This document shows positions 16,307 through 25,609 of a stretch of DNA of 57,342 nt, one piece after another. The notes under the pieces were generated by a model. The model was not told the origin of the DNA, did not search any database, and saw only the letters and a program-made list of their open reading frames with translations. Numbering within the stretch: the first letter of the stretch is position 1; the number at the start of each line of letters is the position of its first letter. A program made the position numbers and the translations under genes. This DNA comes from Pseudomonadota bacterium (GTDB lineage: Bacteria > Pseudomonadota > Alphaproteobacteria > Rhizobiales > Xanthobacteraceae): NCBI GenBank assembly GCA_023423415.1, contig JAFAFP010000073.1:1-57342 (forward strand), given 5' to 3'.

Positions 16307-17314
16307 GTGACGGCCGGCCTGCGACATAGCCCCTTTTTGTGCTGCGTCATCATGCATGGGCTGCTTTTTGCGGCGACCGCAAGCGCTGAAGACTTCCGCT
16401 TGAAGATGCCGATCGATTGCGAGGTCGGCAAATCATGCTTCATTCAAAGCTATGTCGATGTTGATGCGTCGGCCGATGCGAAAGACTACAGATGTGGAAC
16501 GCTCACCTATGACAAGCACAATGGAACGGACTTCCGCCTCGACTCTTTGGCGGCGCAGCGAGCCGGCGTTAATGTGATCGCTGCAGCCGATGGCCGTGTG
16601 CTTCGCGTGCGCGATGGTAGCCCCGACGTCTCTGTGCGGGACAGAGGGGCGGATACTGTTCGTGATCGGGAATGTGGCAATGGTGTTGTGATTGCACATT
16701 CGAACGACTGGGAGACGCAATACTGTCACATGGCGCAAGGTAGCCTCTCCGTGAGGTCTGGCCAGTCCATCAAAGCCGGACAAAAGCTCGGACGTGTCGG
16801 CCTCTCCGGATTGACCGAATACCCTCATTTGCATTTCACCGTTCGGCACCAAGGAAAGATCGCAGACCCTTTCGCGTTTGATGCGTCGCTTGGTTCATGT
16901 GGAGGAGGGCGATCGCTGTGGGAGCCAGCCCTTCATGAGCAGCTCACCTACAAGCAGCGGGCAGTGCTAAACGCCGGTTTCACCACCCATCCGGTAACTA
17001 TGGAATGGATCGAGTCCGGTGAGAATGCGCCGGCACCACGCGCCCAGGCTACACCGGCTATCGTTGCTTTTGTGCGTGCTATCGGTCTGAAGGCTGGGGA
17101 CGTTCAATCTTTAGCGGTCAGAAATCCGGCTGGACAGGTCATCGCGGAAAACCGCGCCAAGCCGCTTCAGAAAAGCATGGCTCAAAACATGGTGTTTGCC
17201 GGCAGAAAGCAGCCCACGGGTGGTTGGGCGCGTGGGGTCTACACGGCAACCTATCTCGTCGAACAAGATGGCCAGGTGGTGCTGGAACAGCGTCTGCAGT
17301 TCGAGTTGCAGTAG
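16307..17314 (+). CDS. Secreted M23-family metallopeptidase
   Basis: A 335-residue protein with an N-terminal signal peptide (about 1-27, ending ATASA) and a LytM/M23 peptidase domain. The zinc His and Asp are in DKHNGTDFRL, a further active-site His is in QYCHMAQGS, and the HxH motif is in YPHLHFTV. Such enzymes cut peptidoglycan cross-links or glycine-rich peptides. Six or more cysteines in the mature part suggest disulfides in the periplasm or outside. A C-terminal domain of about 110 residues is unassigned. It starts with GTG nine bases after the regulator. A role in opening the wall for the exporter is possible, though not shown. Confidence 0.88.
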   Translation: MTAGLRHSPFLCCVIMHGLLFAATASAEDFRLKMPIDCEVGKSCFIQSYVDVDASADAKDYRCGTLTYDKHNGTDFRLDSLAAQRAGVNVIAAADGRVLRVRDGSPDVSVRDRGADTVRDRECGNGVVIAHSNDWETQYCHMAQGSLSVRSGQSIKAGQKLGRVGLSGLTEYPHLHFTVRHQGKIADPFAFDASLGSCGGGRSLWEPALHEQLTYKQRAVLNAGFTTHPVTMEWIESGENAPAPRAQATPAIVAFVRAIGLKAGDVQSLAVRNPAGQVIAENRAKPLQKSMAQNMVFAGRKQPTGGWARGVYTATYLVEQDGQVVLEQRLQFELQ

Positions 17315-17418
17315 GGCGCACGCAGCCCGCCCGGAGCACCGTACTGCGTCATCAGACGACGACCTCATCGGATCGCAGCCGGGACGACGTTGCTCAGGAG
17401 GCCCACGCTATCGCGGAA

Positions 17419-17446
17419 ATAAAAAGCCCGGCTCCTTGCCGGGCTT
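17419..17446 (-). terminator. Rho-independent terminator of cspA
   Basis: On the minus strand just after the cspA stop, AAGCCCGGC-AAGGA-GCCGGGCTT forms a nine-base-pair stem followed by TTTTATTT. The base pairs are 17424-17432 with 17438-17446. Confidence 0.85.
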
Positions 17447-17451
17447 AAATT

Positions 17452-17652
17452 TCAGACTTTTAGGTTTTCCGCAGCTTCCTTGCCGCGATTAGCCACGATC
17501 TCGTATTCGATCTTCTGGCCTTCGTTCAGGCTTCTCAGGCCAGCCTTCTCAACCGCCGAGATGTGCACGAATACGTCCTTTCCGCCTGTATCAGGCTGAA
17601 TAAAACCGTACCCCTTCGTGCTATTGAACCACTTTACCGTACCTTTAGCCAC
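17452..17652 (-). CDS. cspA: Cold-shock protein (CspA family)
   Basis: A 66-residue single cold-shock domain with both RNA-binding motifs, KGYGFIQPD (RNP1) and VFVHISAVE (RNP2), and the family start VAKGTVKWFNSTKG. It binds single-stranded RNA or DNA as a chaperone. No ATG is in place. The GTG at 17652 has GGAG ten bases upstream and gives exactly the family length. It is a single-gene transcript with its own terminator. Confidence 0.95.
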   Translation of the reverse strand: MAKGTVKWFNSTKGYGFIQPDTGGKDVFVHISAVEKAGLRSLNEGQKIEYEIVANRGKEAAENLKV

Positions 17653-17787
17653 GTGTCGGTCTCCAATTCGGCGCCCTCGCCGGGGCGCGCACGTTACCAC
17701 GCAACGGAAGGTCCGGCGACCGCATTTTGTTCCGTGCCCGCAAATAGAATAATGCCCATCTGGGCTTGAGTCCCGTCGCTGAGGGGG

Positions 17788-19194
17788 TCAAGAGGCTTGA
17801 GCGCGCCGTGCGGCGGTTGCGTTCTCGATCAGGGTCCTGCCGAGTGACCAGATCGCGCCGGGCACGCGGTGGCTTTCGGCAATCACGGTATCGAACGCCT
17901 TTTCGATCCAGGAGCAGTCGTCATCGGTGATGAGATAGGGGGGCAACAGCTTGATGGTATGGCTGCCGTGCCCAGCCACCTGCGTGAGGATCTTGTGTTC
18001 CTTGAACAGCGGAATGGTGATGAGTTGGCAGAACAGTCCCTTACTGGCTGTTTCGATCATCGTCCATGACGCCCGCAGCTTCAGCGATTTCGGCGCGCCG
18101 AACTCGATGCCAATCATCAGTCCCATGCCACGCACGTCGCACAGCAATTCATGGCGCCGCGCCATATCCTTGAACGAACTTAGCAAGCGCTCACCGGTAC
18201 GTGCTGCATTTTCGACAAGTTTTTCGGACTCAAGCACCTCCAGCGTCGCAATGCCGGCGGCCATCGCGAGATCGTTCTTGGCGAAGGTCGATCCGTGAAC
18301 CACGGCGCGATCCATGCGGTTGAACAGTTTGTCGTAGATGTCCTTGCGCGTCAGTACGGCCCCCACTGGCACATGCCCGCCAGACAAAGCCTTCGCGACG
18401 AGAATCATGTCCGGTTGCACATTGAAATGGTCGACGGCAAAGAATTTGCCGGTCCGTCCGAGGCCGCACTGGATCTCGTCAGCGACGAACAGGCTGCCAT
18501 ACCGGCGGCAAAGCTCTGCCGCATTCTTCAGATAGTCGGGATCAGGCAGATGAACGCCCTTGCCCTGGATCGGCTCGACGATAAAGGCAGCGACTTCGCG
18601 CGTGCGCAATTTATCTTCGAGTGCATTGAGATCGTTGAAGGGGATTGCGGCGCAGTCGCCAAGCAACGGCTCAAAGCCTTTCTTGAAGATGTCGTCACCG
18701 ATCAGCGAGAGGGAGCCGAAAGTCAATCCATGGAACGCATGATCACAGGAGAGGATGCGGGACCGGCCCGTTGCGGCGCGCGCGAACTTGATCGCTGCTT
18801 CCACCGATTCGGTGCCGGAATTGGCGAAGAACACCTTGTCGAGATAGGGCGCTTTCGCGAGCAGCCGTTCAGCCAGTACGCCTGCGAGGGCAGGCACGTC
18901 CATCTGTACGAGATTGGGCAGCTCCGCGTCGAGCACGCTCTCCAGCGCCACGCGCAAGGCTGGGTGGTTTCGGCCGACTCCAAAGACGCCGAAGCCGCTC
19001 AAGAGGTCGAGATAGCGCGCGTCGTTCCGGTCGTAAAGGTATTGACCGACGCCCCGACGAAATCCCACGTCATAACCGATGGTCCGCAGCACCCGGACCA
19101 TCTGCTCGTTAAGGTAACGGGTATGAATGTCGAAACGCTCGCTCTCGCGTGCTTCAAAAAGGGCCGCAATGTCGTAGTTTTGGCGTTCAAGCAT
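17788..19194 (-). CDS. hpnO: Class III aminotransferase HpnO (hopanoid side-chain amination)
   Basis: A 468-residue pyridoxal-phosphate enzyme of the acetylornithine/ornithine aminotransferase class. The phosphate-binding NSGTESVEAA, the aromatic-stacking HAFHGLTFGSL, the cofactor Asp in LFVADEIQCGLGRTG and the Schiff-base Lys in LVAKALSGGHVPVG are all present. In Rhodopseudomonas palustris the gene at this place in the hopanoid locus, hpnO, is needed for aminobacteriohopanetriol. Proximity to hpnN and the other hpn genes makes that role likely here. It is transcribed away from the DUF2147 gene. A general ornithine-type aminotransferase would be the alternative. Confidence 0.85.
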   Translation of the reverse strand: MLERQNYDIAALFEARESERFDIHTRYLNEQMVRVLRTIGYDVGFRRGVGQYLYDRNDARYLDLLSGFGVFGVGRNHPALRVALESVLDAELPNLVQMDVPALAGVLAERLLAKAPYLDKVFFANSGTESVEAAIKFARAATGRSRILSCDHAFHGLTFGSLSLIGDDIFKKGFEPLLGDCAAIPFNDLNALEDKLRTREVAAFIVEPIQGKGVHLPDPDYLKNAAELCRRYGSLFVADEIQCGLGRTGKFFAVDHFNVQPDMILVAKALSGGHVPVGAVLTRKDIYDKLFNRMDRAVVHGSTFAKNDLAMAAGIATLEVLESEKLVENAARTGERLLSSFKDMARRHELLCDVRGMGLMIGIEFGAPKSLKLRASWTMIETASKGLFCQLITIPLFKEHKILTQVAGHGSHTIKLLPPYLITDDDCSWIEKAFDTVIAESHRVPGAIWSLGRTLIENATAARRAQAS

Positions 19195-19292
19195 GGTGTT
19201 GGTTCTGTTAGGGTACCCGAGTGCCCCTTGCCTGAGGCTTTGAGCTGCAATGGCAAATTGCTACGGGCAGGCGCTTCAGAAAGTTGGGTAGC

Positions 19293-19883
19293 ATGAAAAA
19301 GTTGCTGGTGCTCACTGTGTTTTTGGCTCTGAATCCGGGACATGCTGTCGCGCAGGCTCCGGCCCAGATGCCTGTCGTCCCTGCTGGCGCGCCGGATCCT
19401 ACGGGCGACTGGCGGGTTGAAGAGGGTACCGCCCATATCAGGGTTGCTATCTGCGAAGGCAACCTCTGGGGAGTGATCGGCTGGGAGCAAACCCCCGGCG
19501 GGATGGATTCGGAAAATCCGGATCCCGCCTTGCGGAACCGCCCGACCCTCGGGATGCCGATCCTTGTCAACATGAAGCCCGACGCGAAGAAGAAAGAGGG
19601 CAACAGGTGGGTTGGCAAGATCTACAACGCCAGGAACGGCAAGATGTACGATTCCAACGTGACCCTCGTCTCACCCACCTCTCTCAAGGTGCAGGGTTGC
19701 GTCCTCGGCGTCTTCTGCGGCGGCGAGACCTGGACGAAGGTCGCTGCGGCACCCACGCCAAGTCCCACCCCAACAACAAAGGGCGCGGCCGCAACGACCG
19801 GCGCCGCTCAGTCTACTCAGGCTCTAGCCGCTAGCGTCTGCTCCCGTCTGAGCTCCATTCCCGTTCCTCGGCCGACCCATTAG
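19293..19883 (+). CDS. DUF2147 domain-containing exported protein
   Basis: A 196-residue protein with a signal peptide (MKKLLVLTVFLALNPGHAVAQ) and a DUF2147 domain: DPTGDWRVEEGTAHIRVAIC, WVGKIYNARNGKMYDSNVTL and LKVQGCVLGVFCGGETWTK. A Pro/Thr/Ala-rich low-complexity tail follows. Family function is unknown, though the fold is a small beta-barrel in the periplasm or cell envelope. The ATG at 19293 begins the signal peptide. A TTG nine bases earlier is weaker. Its last 60 bases overlap the 3' end of hpnN on the opposite strand. Co-location with hopanoid genes hints at an envelope role. Confidence 0.82.
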   Translation: MKKLLVLTVFLALNPGHAVAQAPAQMPVVPAGAPDPTGDWRVEEGTAHIRVAICEGNLWGVIGWEQTPGGMDSENPDPALRNRPTLGMPILVNMKPDAKKKEGNRWVGKIYNARNGKMYDSNVTLVSPTSLKVQGCVLGVFCGGETWTKVAAAPTPSPTPTTKGAAATTGAAQSTQALAASVCSRLSSIPVPRPTH

Positions 19884-22490
19884 GGCCGGCTGGAACAGTA
19901 CAGCGGCACAGAGTGTGGTGACCAGCGAGAGCGCCAGCAGCTTACCCATGCTCGATGTCCCGGGGTGGCTCGACAGCCACAGACTGCCGAACGCTGTGGC
20001 CGTGGTCAGTGAGCTGAAGAATACAGCCCGCGTCAGGCTCGATTGCAGCAAGCCTGTCTGACCCGCACGCCACGCCATGATGTAGTAGATCTTGAACGCG
20101 ACTCCGATGCCGAGCAGCAACGGTAGCGCAATGATGTTCGCGAAATTCAAGGGCATGTCGAGCAGCACGCAGAGCTCCATCGTGATCACACCAGCGAGCA
20201 GCAGCGGCACTACGGTGAGTAACACGTCGCCAAATCGGCGCAGGGTGATCCAGAGCAGGATGCTGATCGAGATAAGTGCGAGTGCGCCGGCCTGAATGAA
20301 GGCGACGATGATCGTGTCGCCCGATTTCAGGATCGAAATCGGTCCGCCAATGGCGTCCGGTGCAACCGACAAGACTTTCTCCGCAAAGATTCGCAATGTG
20401 TCATTGTCGTTCGGGTCGCCGCTCGGAAATACTTCCACGCGGCTCTTTCCGTCAGATGTTGTCCAGGCCCGTTTCAACTCCTCCGGCAAATTGGCGACGG
20501 TGACCGGCTGCGCCTGAAGCAGATTGCGCAACTCCGCCAGCTTGTAGGTTAACGGCATGATAACGGCTTTTTCCGCTTCCGCGCGCTTGGTGCTGGGCCC
20601 GGATGCCAGTGCATCGAGCTGTTCAGCGAGCCGCTTCGCGGCCACTGCGCCCGGACCGCTGTTTTCTTCAGCAATCCCTTTCAAGGCTTCTGCAGTTTGC
20701 TTGATAGCTGCGACGCTCTCCGCATCACTAGGCGCTGGACCGGGCTTCGCGTCGAGGTACAGACGCAGAGCTTCACTTGCTTGCTTGATGAGGCCGAGCT
20801 TGGCTTCCTGATCCTCCGGAACGAAGCTCTCCAGCGTCATCACCCGCGCGACCTCGGGCAGCGCGCCCAGCTTCTTGGCGACCGCCTCTGCTTCCTTGGC
20901 ATTGGGTGCGAGAACGTTAATCGAACTTGCCCCTGTGTTCGGATCCTTGCGCAGCTCAAGGTAGGTCGAGATCGATTCAACTGACGAACTGCGAAGGTTG
21001 AGCGGGTTGAAATCGAAGTGCAGATAGTAGAGCAGGGGAGCGCCCAGAATGGCGATTCCCAGCGTGCCGCCGACGACGGCGACGCGATAGCGCTCAACGA
21101 AACGATCAACCGGCGCAAGAAAGGCGTAGCCTAAGGGCTCTTTTTCGCCGGGCGGGTTGACGATCGCCAGCAGTGCCGGAAGCAGTGTGATTGTGACGAT
21201 GTAGGCTACAATCATGCCGGTCCCGGCGATGAGGCCGAGCTCGGACACTCCTTGATAGTTGGTTGGCAGGAAGGCGAGGAAGCCTGCGGCGGTTGCCGCG
21301 GCCGCCAGCGTCAGTGGGCCACCAAGGCTTCGGCCGGCATCCACCAGCGCGTCCTTCAGCCCTTCGCCGTGATACCGTTCATCGCGATAGCGCACGCAGT
21401 ATTGAATACTGAAATCCACGCCCAAACCAACGAACAGGACGAAGAATGCGACGGATATGAGATTTAGCGATCCGACCAGCGCGAAGCCGAGGGCAGCGGT
21501 AATCGCCAAGCCCGCCGTTAGGGCCACGAACACTGAACCAATGATCCGCCCTGATTTGAGTGCGAACCACAGGATGATGAGGACGATGACAACGGTGCCA
21601 ATGCCATTGACCACTGCCCCTTCCTTTACTGTGGCGAATTCCTCATCGGCGATGGGAACCGGTCCGGTCAGCCGGAGCCGGGCTTGATAGTTGGAAGCGA
21701 TGTCGAGGTCGGCCGCGGCCTGTCGGATGGCGTCTGTGGCTTGGCGACCGGGCTCAAGAGCCGAAAAGTCCAGCTTGGGCCAGATTTCGATGAAGCGCCG
21801 GGTCTCGTCGGCCTGCGCATTGGCGTTGTTCATCAGTTCCTGCCAGGAGAAGCTCGCTGGCTTGTCGGCCAAGACCTGCTCGAAGGTCTCGGAGAACCTG
21901 TCCATGGTCGGTGCCGCGGAATCGAGCGTCAGGCGGCCACCGCGGATGCCGATCAGGGCCATTTGGGTCATACGCGCCAGGCCCACCCAGTTTGGGTTCT
22001 GGCCGAGGACGCCGAGGCCGATCCCGCCCTGCTGCAACATGCCGAGCGTTTCGCCAACTTTCTCGGTTGGCAGAAACAGGAGGCCGTTTTTCTCGAAAAA
22101 TTCACCTCCGTCGGGCCGCTGGACAGCTTTGAAGATCCCCGATTGCCCCTTGAGTTTCTGGGTCAGGGCGTCGGCCGCCAGACCCGCTAGTTCAGGGGTG
22201 GGGGCATCCACTACGGCCAAAATCGTCTCGGAACGGCTCGGAAAGGCCTTTTCGAAGGCGATTTCTCGCTTTCGCCAATCAAGTTCCGGTGAAATGAGGT
22301 TGCTGATATCGGTATTTATGGCGAGGTTGCGGGCCGCATAGTATCCGGAACCGGTGGAAATCAGGCCAAAGACCAGGATCGTGAGCCACGGGAACCGAAT
22401 GCTTGCCTGAACTATTTTGCCAATAACCTCTGATAAAGCCGAGGCCTTCTGAGTGTCCGTCGAATTCGAGGCCTTCTGAAAGTCCATCAT
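19824..22490 (-). CDS. hpnN: Hopanoid transporter HpnN (RND/MMPL family)
   Basis: An 888-residue inner-membrane protein of the RND/MMPL superfamily with two repeated halves, each of one helix, a large periplasmic loop and five helices. Typical pieces are FPWLTILVFGLISTGSGYYA at the first helix, GLGVDFSIQYCVRYRDE with the buried Asp of helix 4, and LLLGIGVAFKIYYIMAWR in the second half. In R. palustris HpnN moves hopanoids from the inner to the outer membrane. Location between hpnO and the rest of the hopanoid genes supports this. Two adjacent ATG codons (22490, 22487) are possible. It starts back to back with dxs. Confidence 0.92.
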   Translation of the reverse strand: MMDFQKASNSTDTQKASALSEVIGKIVQASIRFPWLTILVFGLISTGSGYYAARNLAINTDISNLISPELDWRKREIAFEKAFPSRSETILAVVDAPTPELAGLAADALTQKLKGQSGIFKAVQRPDGGEFFEKNGLLFLPTEKVGETLGMLQQGGIGLGVLGQNPNWVGLARMTQMALIGIRGGRLTLDSAAPTMDRFSETFEQVLADKPASFSWQELMNNANAQADETRRFIEIWPKLDFSALEPGRQATDAIRQAAADLDIASNYQARLRLTGPVPIADEEFATVKEGAVVNGIGTVVIVLIILWFALKSGRIIGSVFVALTAGLAITAALGFALVGSLNLISVAFFVLFVGLGVDFSIQYCVRYRDERYHGEGLKDALVDAGRSLGGPLTLAAAATAAGFLAFLPTNYQGVSELGLIAGTGMIVAYIVTITLLPALLAIVNPPGEKEPLGYAFLAPVDRFVERYRVAVVGGTLGIAILGAPLLYYLHFDFNPLNLRSSSVESISTYLELRKDPNTGASSINVLAPNAKEAEAVAKKLGALPEVARVMTLESFVPEDQEAKLGLIKQASEALRLYLDAKPGPAPSDAESVAAIKQTAEALKGIAEENSGPGAVAAKRLAEQLDALASGPSTKRAEAEKAVIMPLTYKLAELRNLLQAQPVTVANLPEELKRAWTTSDGKSRVEVFPSGDPNDNDTLRIFAEKVLSVAPDAIGGPISILKSGDTIIVAFIQAGALALISISILLWITLRRFGDVLLTVVPLLLAGVITMELCVLLDMPLNFANIIALPLLLGIGVAFKIYYIMAWRAGQTGLLQSSLTRAVFFSSLTTATAFGSLWLSSHPGTSSMGKLLALSLVTTLCAAVLFQPALMGRPRNGNGAQTGADASG

Positions 22491-22641
22491 GAATTTCCGT
22501 ATCCGTAACCCTTATTAGTCGAAAGCGAAGCTGTAGCTGGCTTAATTAGGCTTGCCGGGGCATGTAATTTGCGTTCCAAGGAGCCAAATCCGGCAATTGC
22601 GCCATAAGTTTAACAACTCCGGAGCAAAAGGTGTTTTGATA

Positions 22642-24558
22642 ATGACTGTTTCTACCCCCCTGCTTGACACCCTCCAGACCCCCGCTGACCTTCGGAAACT
22701 TCGCGATCCTCAACTTCGCCAGGTCGCTGATGAGTTGCGGCAGGAGACGATCAGCGCGGTGGCCGTCACCGGGGGGCATCTGGGTGCTGGCCTGGGCGTT
22801 GTCGAACTCACGGTTGCTCTGCATGCGGTCTTCAACACTCCGGAAGATCGGTTGATCTGGGATGTCGGACACCAGGCGTACCCGCACAAAATTTTGACTG
22901 GCCGGCGTGACCGTATTCGCACTCTGCGGCAAGGTGGCGGGCTGTCTGGTTTTACCAAGCGCGCTGAGAGCGAATACGATCCCTTCGGCGCGGCACATTC
23001 TTCGACCTCGATCTCGGCCGGTCTGGGCATGGCGGTAGCGCGCGACCTGTCCGGCGCCAAGAACAACGTCGTCGCCATTATCGGCGATGGGGCGATGTCC
23101 GCCGGCATGGCCTATGAAGCCATGAACAATGCCGGTGCGATGGACTCGCGGCTGATTGTGATCCTGAACGACAACGAGATGTCGATCGCGCCCCCCGTCG
23201 GAGCGATGTCGGCCTATCTGGCGCGTCTGATTTCCGGCCGCACATACCTTTCGCTGCGTGAGATAGGCAAGCAGATCGGCAATCGTCTGCCGAAATTCGT
23301 GAAGACCCAGGCGGCGCGCGCGGAAGAGTATGCGCGCGGTATGGTAACCGGCGGCACGTTGTTCGAGGAACTTGGCTTCTATTACGTCGGTCCTATCGAC
23401 GGGCATAATCTCGATCACCTCTTGCCGGTGTTGCGCAATGTCCGCGACGCCGACATGGGGCCTATCCTGGTTCATGTCGTGACGCAGAAGGGCAAGGGAT
23501 ACGCGCCGGCCGAAGCGTCAGACGACAAATATCACGGCGTCGTCAAGTTCGACGTTGTCACGGGTCGGCAATCCAAGGCAAAGGCGAACGCGCCATCCTA
23601 TACCAAGGTGTTCGGTGAAAGCCTTGTGAAGGAAGCGGAGAAGGATGATCGCATTGTCGCTATTACCGCGGCGATGCCCTCTGGTACCGGCATCGACATC
23701 TTTTCGAAGACATTCCCGAAGCGCACTTTCGATGTCGGCATCGCCGAGCAGCATGCCGTGACCTTTGCGGCGGGTCTTGCAACCGATGGTTACAAGCCGT
23801 TCGTTGCGATTTATTCGACCTTCCTGCAGCGCGCTTATGACCAGATCGTGCATGACGTTGCGATTCAGCGGTTGCCGGTGCGATTTGCGCTCGATCGTGC
23901 GGGTCTTGTCGGCGCCGATGGTCCGACACATGCGGGTTCGTTCGATATCGCCTATCTCGGCTGTCTTCCAGACTTCGTGCTGATGGCGGCCGCCGACGAG
24001 GCGGACCTCATGCACATGGTTGCGACGGCCGCGGCTATCGATGACCGCCCGTCGGCGCTGCGTTATCCGCGTGGCGATGGCGTGGGCGTGGATCTGCCCG
24101 AAATCGGCAAGCCGCTCGAGATCGGCAAAGGTCGCGTACTGCGCGAGGGCAATTCGGTTGCGCTGTTCTCCTACGGCACCCGATTGGCCGAATGCATGAA
24201 GGCGGCGGAGTCGCTCGCCGCACACGGTCTGACGACGACAGTGGCGGACGCCCGTTTTGCCAAGCCGCTCGACGTCGATTTGCTGTCGCGTCTCGCCAAG
24301 AACCACGAAGTGCTGATTACCGTCGAAGAAGGTTCGATGGGTGGCTTTGGCGCTTATGTGCTTCAGGCGCTCGCCGAACATGGTGCGCTCGACAGCGGTC
24401 TGAAAGTGCGCACGATGGTTCTGCCGGATGTCTTTATCGATCAGGATGCCCCTGCCGCGATGTACGCCCGCGCCGGCCTCGATGCGAATGGCATCATCGC
24501 CAAGGCCTTCGAGGCGCTCGGCAAGGACATCAAGCTTGAATCAATGCAGCTCGCATAG
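22642..24558 (+). CDS. dxs: 1-Deoxy-D-xylulose-5-phosphate synthase
   Basis: A 638-residue thiamine-diphosphate enzyme making DXP from pyruvate and glyceraldehyde-3-phosphate, the first step of the MEP isoprenoid pathway. WDVGHQAYPHKILTGRRD and the GDGAMSAGMAYEAMNNAG cofactor loop lie in domain I. DVGIAEQHAVTFAAGLA with the catalytic Glu and RFALDRAGLVGADGPTH lie in domain II, and a transketolase C-terminal domain follows. The ATG at 22642 gives the usual start (MTVSTPLLDTLQTPADLRKL). An upstream extension is non-family. Being linked to ispH and hpnH suggests a supply line for hopanoids, perhaps as a second copy of dxs in the genome. Confidence 0.97.
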   Translation: MTVSTPLLDTLQTPADLRKLRDPQLRQVADELRQETISAVAVTGGHLGAGLGVVELTVALHAVFNTPEDRLIWDVGHQAYPHKILTGRRDRIRTLRQGGGLSGFTKRAESEYDPFGAAHSSTSISAGLGMAVARDLSGAKNNVVAIIGDGAMSAGMAYEAMNNAGAMDSRLIVILNDNEMSIAPPVGAMSAYLARLISGRTYLSLREIGKQIGNRLPKFVKTQAARAEEYARGMVTGGTLFEELGFYYVGPIDGHNLDHLLPVLRNVRDADMGPILVHVVTQKGKGYAPAEASDDKYHGVVKFDVVTGRQSKAKANAPSYTKVFGESLVKEAEKDDRIVAITAAMPSGTGIDIFSKTFPKRTFDVGIAEQHAVTFAAGLATDGYKPFVAIYSTFLQRAYDQIVHDVAIQRLPVRFALDRAGLVGADGPTHAGSFDIAYLGCLPDFVLMAAADEADLMHMVATAAAIDDRPSALRYPRGDGVGVDLPEIGKPLEIGKGRVLREGNSVALFSYGTRLAECMKAAESLAAHGLTTTVADARFAKPLDVDLLSRLAKNHEVLITVEEGSMGGFGAYVLQALAEHGALDSGLKVRTMVLPDVFIDQDAPAAMYARAGLDANGIIAKAFEALGKDIKLESMQLA

Positions 24559-24644
24559 TGGACACCCGATCGTTCGCGACGAGGTCGCCGCGATCGGTTG
24601 GACCTGCATGCGTGTGTTGAAGGAATGAACAGGATCTACGAAAT

Positions 24645-25577
24645 ATGACGTTGAGGGTCGTTCTAGCACAGCCAAGGGGCTTCTGTGCCGGCGTCGTCAG
24701 GGCGATCGACATCGTCGAGCGTGCGCTGAAGAAATATGGTCCGCCGGTCTATGTGCGCCACGAGATCGTTCATAACAAATATGTGGTCGAGACGCTCAAG
24801 GCCAAGGGCGCCCGCTTTGTCGAAAGTGTGTCGGAAATTCCGGACAGCGCCGTTGCGATTTTCAGCGCGCACGGCGTGTCGAAAGCGGTGGAAAGCGAAG
24901 CCGAAGTCCGCAATTTGCCGGTGATCGACGCGACCTGTCCGCTGGTCACCAAGGTGCACAATCAGGGCAAGCGATACGTCAAGCAGGGCCGTACTGTAAT
25001 CCTGATCGGCCATGCAGGCCATCCGGAAGTCGAAGGCACGATGGGCCAGATTCCGGCGCCAGTGGTGCTAGTTCAGACCGTTGCCGACGTCGACAAGTTG
25101 ACGATTCCGACCGATACGCCAGTTGCCTATGTGACGCAGACCACCCTCAGCGTCGATGACACCAAGGAAATCATCGCCGCGCTGAGCCGTCGCTTCACCG
25201 ACATCCAGGGCCCCGATACACGCGATATCTGTTACGCCACGCAGAATCGTCAGAGCGCGGTGCGCGATCTGTGTCAGGTTGCTGATCTCCTTTTAGTCGT
25301 CGGCGCCACCAATTCGTCGAATTCAAACCGTCTTCGTGAGATTGGAGCGGAGCTTGGCATCCCGAGCTATCTGATCGCCAACGGATCGGAGCTCGATCCG
25401 GTTTGGTTGGAAGGGGTCGAGACTGTTGGCATTACTGCTGGCGCATCGGCGCCGGAGGTATTGGTCGATGATGTTATAACCGCTCTAAAGACGTTGCGGC
25501 GGGTCGAGGTTTCGACGTTGCCCGGCCGCGAAGAAAATATCGAATTCCGGCTCCCTGCCGAACTCGCATCGGTGTAA
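24645..25577 (+). CDS. ispH: 4-Hydroxy-3-methylbut-2-enyl diphosphate reductase
   Basis: A 310-residue iron-sulfur enzyme for the last MEP-pathway step, reducing HMBPP to IPP and DMAPP. The three cluster cysteines are in RGFCAGV (Cys14), DATCPLVTKVH and RDICYATQNRQ. Substrate-binding His residues lie in VRHEIVHNKYVV and IFSAHGVS, and the catalytic Glu is in GHPEVEGTMGQ. Length is normal. It lies 86 bases after dxs and 32 before hpnH, a plus-strand operon that joins both ends of precursor supply with a hopanoid side-chain enzyme. Confidence 0.97.
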   Translation: MTLRVVLAQPRGFCAGVVRAIDIVERALKKYGPPVYVRHEIVHNKYVVETLKAKGARFVESVSEIPDSAVAIFSAHGVSKAVESEAEVRNLPVIDATCPLVTKVHNQGKRYVKQGRTVILIGHAGHPEVEGTMGQIPAPVVLVQTVADVDKLTIPTDTPVAYVTQTTLSVDDTKEIIAALSRRFTDIQGPDTRDICYATQNRQSAVRDLCQVADLLLVVGATNSSNSNRLREIGAELGIPSYLIANGSELDPVWLEGVETVGITAGASAPEVLVDDVITALKTLRRVEVSTLPGREENIEFRLPAELASV

Positions 25578-25609
25578 AGCCTCACAGATCAATCGGACAG
25601 ACTCATCGC

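Noticed and set aside
18295..19296. 333-residue plus-strand frame across hpnO
   Set aside because: Antisense shadow of an intact class III aminotransferase; no family resemblance.
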